Part shown: positions 15,628 through 19,229 of the stretch, in pieces
How positions within the stretch are numbered: the stretch's first letter is position 1
How the letters are laid out: each line of letters starts with the position of its first letter
Source: CADEFF01 sp964569315
Lineage (GTDB): Bacteria; Pseudomonadota; Alphaproteobacteria; Dongiales; Dongiaceae
Direction of reading: 5' to 3'
Assembly: GCA_964569315.1 (NCBI GenBank)
Contig: CAZMUZ010000071.1
Location: forward strand, 1 to 19,229
Length of the DNA: 19,229 nt
The notes under the pieces: model-generated
What the model saw: the letters and a program-made list of their open reading frames with translations, nothing else
Database searches by the model: none
What the model was told of the DNA's origin: nothing
Translations under genes and position numbers: made by a program

Positions 15628-16644
15628 ATGACGGCGCTGGACGGTTTCATCGCCGGGCTGCCGAAGGCCGAGCTGCATATGCATCTCGAAGGCAGCCTCG
15701 AGCCGGCGCTGATGCTGGCCCTCGCGAAGCGCAACGGGGTCGAGCTTCCCTACGCCACGGTCGAGGCGGCCGAGGCCGCCTACGATTTCGACGAGCTCCA
15801 GGATTTCCTCGATCTCTATTATCGCGGCACGTCGGTGCTGCGGACGGCGGAGGATTTCCACGATCTGACCTGGGCCTATCTCGAGCGCGTCCGCCGCGAC
15901 AACGCGATCCATGTCGAGCTCTTCTTCGATCCGCAGGCGCATACGGCGCGCGGCGTGGCCTTCGCCACGGTGATCGACGGCATCGAGAGCGCGCTGCTGG
16001 CGGCGCGCCGGCAATACGGGATCACCTCCCGGCTGATCCTCTGTTTTCTCAGGCACCTGTCGGAGGCGGAGGGGTTCGCGACGCTGGAGGCGGCGCTTCC
16101 CTTCCGCGACCGCATCGCCGGCGTCGGGCTGGACTCTTCCGAGCGCGGCCATCCGCCGTCGAAATTCGCGCGCCTGTTTCGCAAGGCGGGCGAGCTCGGC
16201 TTCCTCCGCGTCGCTCATGCGGGCGAAGAGGGGCCGCCTGACTATGTGCGGGAGGCGATCGATCTCCTCGGGATCGACCGGCTCGATCACGGCAACCGCG
16301 CGATGGAGGACCCGGCGCTGGTCGAGCGGCTGCGCAGGATGCAGATGACCTTCACGGTCTGCCCGCTCTCGAACCTGCGGCTCAAGGGCGTCGCGCGGCT
16401 GGAGGACCATCCCCTGCGCCGCATGCTGGAGGCGGGGCTCAGGGTCACGGTCAATTCCGACGACCCGGCCTATTTCGGCGGCTATCTCGGCGAGAATTAC
16501 CGCGCCATCGCCCGCGCGCTCGGGCTCGACCGCGCGGCGCTGGCGACGCTCGCCCGCAACAGCTTCCTCGGCTCCTTCATGACCCCGGAGGAGCGCTCGG
16601 CCGCGCTTGGCCGGTTGGATGCCTATCTGGCGACCGCCGGCTGA
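15628..16644 (+). CDS. Adenine deaminase (adenosine deaminase superfamily)
   Basis: A 338-residue zinc amidohydrolase. Zinc ligands and catalytic residues are visible: H17 and H19 (LHMHLEGS), H197 (HAGEE), general acid/base E200, H221 (DHGNR) and D278/D279 (NSDDP). Several stretches match adenine deaminases of the Aah1 / Pseudomonas PA0148 type rather than true adenosine deaminases: FFDPQAHT (99-106), GLDSSERGHPPSKF (167-180), CPLSNLRLKGV and SDDPAYFGGY. It would convert adenine to hypoxanthine plus ammonia in the cytoplasm, feeding purine salvage or nitrogen supply. The ATG follows the MFS stop by 6 bp. The nucleosidase at 12895 could supply adenine. Many databases name such proteins adenosine deaminase; the adenine assignment is from motif recognition. 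Confidence 0.9.
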   Translation: MTALDGFIAGLPKAELHMHLEGSLEPALMLALAKRNGVELPYATVEAAEAAYDFDELQDFLDLYYRGTSVLRTAEDFHDLTWAYLERVRRDNAIHVELFFDPQAHTARGVAFATVIDGIESALLAARRQYGITSRLILCFLRHLSEAEGFATLEAALPFRDRIAGVGLDSSERGHPPSKFARLFRKAGELGFLRVAHAGEEGPPDYVREAIDLLGIDRLDHGNRAMEDPALVERLRRMQMTFTVCPLSNLRLKGVARLEDHPLRRMLEAGLRVTVNSDDPAYFGGYLGENYRAIARALGLDRAALATLARNSFLGSFMTPEERSAALGRLDAYLATAG

Positions 16645-16666
16645 GGCGAGATCGCCGCTTCGCCTC
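16643..16666 (+). terminator. Weak hairpin at the end of the adenine deaminase gene
   Basis: GAGGCGA and TCGCCTC form a 7-bp stem with a 10-nt loop starting within the stop codon. There is no T tract, so this is a weak terminator candidate. Confidence 0.25.
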
Positions 16667-16765
16667 CCAGATACGCCCGCTATCCCGCAGTTTTCCGCCA
16701 TTTCCCCGATGGACGCCCGACCGCCGAGCGGCTAGGAAAGAGGGCGTCGGCACGGGGGAGAGGCC

Positions 16766-18424
16766 ATGACCAAGGCGTTCGACTATATCATCGTCGGCAC
16801 CGGATCGGCCGGTTCGGCGATCGCGAACCGGCTTTCGGCGAAGCCCGAGAACCGCGTCCTCGTGCTGGAAGCGGGCCCGCCCGACTATTGGTGGAACTGG
16901 AAGGTCCATATGCCGGCGGCCTTCCCCTATCTCCTGCGCAACGACGCGGTGAACTGGGACTACCGCACCGAGCCCGAGCCCTACATGAACAACCGGGTCA
17001 TGAACTGCCCGCGGGGGCGGGTGCTGGGCGGCTCTTCCTCGATCAACGGCCTCGTCTATATCCGCGGCCATGCGCGCGACTACGATCGCTGGGCGCAGGC
17101 CGGCAATCGCGGCTGGTCCTATGCCGAGGTGCTGCCCTACTTCAAGCGCGCGGAATCGCGCGTGAAGGGCGCCAACGACTATCGCGGCGGCGACGGCCCC
17201 TTGCGCGTCTCCTGGCAGCGCAGCATCCCGCCGCTCTACAACGCCTGGATCGAGGCGGCGCGGCAGGCGGGCTATCCGATCACCGACGACGTGAACGGCT
17301 ATCAGCAGGAAGGCATCGGCCCCTACGAGATGACGAGCCGCAACGGCCGCCGCTGGAGCTCGGCCCGTGCCTATCTCCATCCGGCCATGTCGCGCCCCAA
17401 CCTCACGGTCGAGACGCGGGCGCTCGCGCGCCGCGTGCTGTTCGAGGGCAAGCGCGCCGTCGGCATCGAATACGAGCAGGGCGGCGAGATCCGCCAGGCG
17501 CGCGCCGAGCGCGAGGTGGTGCTCTCGGGCGGCGCCATCAACTCGCCGCAGCTCCTGATGCTCTCCGGCATCGGCGACGCGGAGGAGCTGAAGCGCTGGG
17601 ACATTCCGGTGCGCCAGCATCTGCCGGGGGTCGGCCAGAACCTGCAAGACCATCTCGAATGCTATGTGCAGATGGCGAGCACCAAGCCGATCACGCTGTT
17701 CCGCAAATACAACTTCCTCGGCAAGATGACGACCGGCGCCGAGTGGCTGTTCTTCGGCACCGGCTGGGGCGCCAGCAACCACTACGAGGCGGGCGGCTTC
17801 ATCCGCACCCGGGCCGGCGTCGAGCATCCCGACATCCAGTATCACTTCTTCCCGATGGCGATTAATCCCGACGGCTCGCAGATCGAAGGCGGGCACGGCT
17901 TCCAGGCCCATATGGGCCCGATGCGGCCGACCAGCCGCGGCTGGGTGAAGCTCCGCTCCGCCGACCCGCGCGACAAAGTGCGGCTGCAGTTCAACTACAT
18001 GTCGACCGCGCAGGACCGGCAGGAGATTCGCGACGGCATCCGGCTCACCCGCGAGATCCTCGCCCAGAAGGCCTTCGACGAGTTCCGCGGCGCCGAGCTC
18101 GCCCCGGGACCGGGCGTGCAGTCGGATGCCGATATCGACGCCTTCATCCGCGCCAAGGCCGAGACCGCCTATCACCCTTGCAGTAGCTGCAAGATGGGCA
18201 CGGATTCCATGGCGGTGGTCGATCCGGCGCTCAAGGTGCATGGGGTCGAAGGCCTGCGCGTGGCCGACGCCTCCATCATGCCGGACGAGGTCAGCGGCAA
18301 TCTCAACGCGCCCACCATCATGATCGGCGAGAAATGCTCCGACATGATGCTGGGCAACCCGCCCCTGCCGCGGCTCGAGCTGCCGGTCTATATCGCGCCC
18401 GACTGGGCAACGAAGCAGCGATAG
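16766..18424 (+). CDS. betA: Choline dehydrogenase-type GMC flavoprotein (BetA)
   Basis: A 552-residue glucose-methanol-choline oxidoreductase. The N-terminal FAD-binding GTGSAG (11-16) is followed by LEAGP. The GMC signatures RGRVLGGSSSINGLVYIRGH and LSGGAINSPQLLMLSGIG are both clear. The catalytic pair is H470 (YHPCSSCKMG) and N514 (GNLNAPT). Length and motifs match BetA, which oxidises choline to betaine aldehyde at the inner membrane with electrons passed to the respiratory chain, toward glycine betaine. No betB, betI or choline transporter adjoins it, so another alcohol substrate is possible. GGAGA upstream of the ATG is a fair ribosome binding site. The 121-bp upstream gap holds no clear regulator site. 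Confidence 0.88.
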   Translation: MTKAFDYIIVGTGSAGSAIANRLSAKPENRVLVLEAGPPDYWWNWKVHMPAAFPYLLRNDAVNWDYRTEPEPYMNNRVMNCPRGRVLGGSSSINGLVYIRGHARDYDRWAQAGNRGWSYAEVLPYFKRAESRVKGANDYRGGDGPLRVSWQRSIPPLYNAWIEAARQAGYPITDDVNGYQQEGIGPYEMTSRNGRRWSSARAYLHPAMSRPNLTVETRALARRVLFEGKRAVGIEYEQGGEIRQARAEREVVLSGGAINSPQLLMLSGIGDAEELKRWDIPVRQHLPGVGQNLQDHLECYVQMASTKPITLFRKYNFLGKMTTGAEWLFFGTGWGASNHYEAGGFIRTRAGVEHPDIQYHFFPMAINPDGSQIEGGHGFQAHMGPMRPTSRGWVKLRSADPRDKVRLQFNYMSTAQDRQEIRDGIRLTREILAQKAFDEFRGAELAPGPGVQSDADIDAFIRAKAETAYHPCSSCKMGTDSMAVVDPALKVHGVEGLRVADASIMPDEVSGNLNAPTIMIGEKCSDMMLGNPPLPRLELPVYIAPDWATKQR

Positions 18425-18427
18425 GCG

Positions 18428-18453
18428 GCGATGAGGCGCGCTTGCCTCGTTGC
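18428..18453 (+). terminator. Possible terminator after betA
   Basis: A 10-bp stem with two G-U pairs and a 6-nt loop (core GAGGC / GCCTC) begins 4 bp after the betA stop. A run of five T lies about 16 nt beyond it, too far for a classical intrinsic terminator. Confidence 0.35.
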
Positions 18454-18483
18454 GCGAAAATCTATACAATTTTTAAATGTATG

Positions 18484-18489
18484 TATAAT
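18484..18489 (+). promoter_or_regulatory. -10 element TATAAT in an AT-rich patch
   Basis: A perfect TATAAT lies 26 bp upstream of the start of the terminal gene, inside a markedly AT-rich stretch (about 18457-18505). At 17 bp spacing the -35 would be TCTATA (18461-18466), a poor match, so an activator or UP-like AT tract may contribute. Confidence 0.45.
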
Positions 18490-18515
18490 ATTATTACTCG
18501 TATAGGTAGGGTGGC

Positions 18516-19229
18516 ATGTTCGTTTACCGCTTTCTGCCCGCCATTGTTCTCGCTGTCGGCGCATGTGCCGCGGCTGCCGAGCAAAGCACGGGTTCAGCGA
18601 CCTTCGAGCCTTTCGAGCTGAAACCGCTCGAAAATCCGCGTTACTTCGAAACGGTGCAATTCGCATCATCCATCGACACGATTGCCACATCGTCGAGGCC
18701 GCTTCCGATCCAGATCATTCTTCGCCGTACAGGCGAAAGTCAGATGCGTGCGGAGGGTCCATTCGTCCACGAGCGTATCGAGGTCAACCAAACCACGGTG
18801 CTAAGCAACCTTCCTGACTTTGACGAGGAGTGGGAGGAGCGCAATGTCGAAGAATGGATGCGGTTGCGCGACGGGAGGATCAGGCTCTTTCACTCGACTG
18901 CGCAGCGGCAGCGGAACGAGGACAACGCCGAGGAGTCCAAGCGGACGCTTTCCATGATGGTGGAAATGTCCTGGAATCTCGACCTCCTGGTGCAGTTGAT
19001 GGTCACGCCGGTGCTGGGCACGATACTCGACGAAGGCGGCCGGCCGTTCCCCATCAACACGCAGCAGGCGCGCATCCGCGTTTCCGATTGGCTGGCGCCA
19101 TCGATTGAGTACGGAATCCGCCAGCACGGCGATACGCCCGTGATGAGTTCGCTCTCATCCGATACCGGGCTCTTCGGTCTCTGGATGACGTGGCGTTCCA
19201 GTTTGCGTTATCGGGGAACGGTCGAGGAA
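18516..19229 (+). CDS. Unrecognised secreted protein or lipoprotein (3' end missing)
   Basis: An uninterrupted frame of 238 codons runs from ATG at 18516 to the window edge. An in-frame TAG at 18507-18509 fixes this as the first possible start, and AGGTAGGG upstream is a ribosome binding site. The N-terminus MFVYRFLPAIVLAVGACAAA is a signal peptide. The VGAC could be a lipobox with lipidated C17, or cleavage may follow AAA. The mature part is hydrophilic, with an acidic stretch EEWEERNVEEW (about residues 114-124), and I recognise no domain in it. Codon choice looks slightly less GC-rich than in the neighbours, and the upstream region is AT-rich, which may indicate acquisition. Function unknown. 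Confidence 0.75.
   Translation, partial: MFVYRFLPAIVLAVGACAAAAEQSTGSATFEPFELKPLENPRYFETVQFASSIDTIATSSRPLPIQIILRRTGESQMRAEGPFVHERIEVNQTTVLSNLPDFDEEWEERNVEEWMRLRDGRIRLFHSTAQRQRNEDNAEESKRTLSMMVEMSWNLDLLVQLMVTPVLGTILDEGGRPFPINTQQARIRVSDWLAPSIEYGIRQHGDTPVMSSLSSDTGLFGLWMTWRSSLRYRGTVEE

Noticed and set aside
14083..16701. Minus-strand open frame of 872 codons opposite the MFS and deaminase genes
   Set aside because: It has low-complexity Glu/Arg/His/Gln-rich translation; both genes on the plus strand have strong family motifs and proper starts.
16577..18469. Minus-strand open frame of 630 codons opposite betA
   Set aside because: It is a shadow of betA; there is no start signal or domain.

Overview
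The window is GC-rich with densely packed, often overlapping genes. The gene content (Zur-controlled znuABC with a histidine-tailed ZnuC, Tat-exported PhoX proteins, a ligase-associated helicase/PdeM pair, BetA) points to an alphaproteobacterium. A finer placement cannot be supported. No rRNA, tRNA, CRISPR array, insertion sequence or prophage gene is visible; this is mostly ordinary chromosome with a few oddities.

Layout. Bases 1-1940 (+) are the 3' part of a large RTX (calcium-binding nonapeptide repeat) protein whose start lies outside the window. Bases 2022-5262 form a complete zinc-uptake locus: zur-znuC-znuB on the minus strand, with translational overlaps, diverging from znuA on the plus strand across a short AT-rich region that contains a perfect 19-bp Zur-type palindrome. 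Bases 5393-9477 (-) hold two tandem paralogous PhoX-type (DUF839) alkaline phosphatases with Tat signals; the downstream copy has a good Pho box and a hairpin over its ribosome binding site. Bases 9664-12824 (-) hold pdeM and, overlapping it, a ligase-associated DEXH-box helicase interrupted by an in-frame amber codon between its two RecA-like domains.

Bases 12895-16644 mainly concern purine turnover: an MTA/SAH-nucleosidase-like protein (+), a HIT-domain protein (-), an MFS transporter (+) and, 6 bp after it, an adenine deaminase (+). The nucleosidase would release adenine that the deaminase converts to hypoxanthine. Bases 16766-18424 (+) encode a choline dehydrogenase-type GMC flavoprotein (BetA). 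A conspicuous AT-rich patch (about 18457-18505) with a perfect TATAAT follows, then an unrecognised secreted or lipoprotein gene that runs off the right edge.

Working together: ZnuA, ZnuB and ZnuC import zinc under Zur control, and the two PhoX enzymes would scavenge phosphate in the periplasm. The most notable observations are the nonsense codon in the helicase, the asymmetric control of the PhoX pair, and the AT-rich start of the unknown terminal gene. No convincing new multi-gene system was found.
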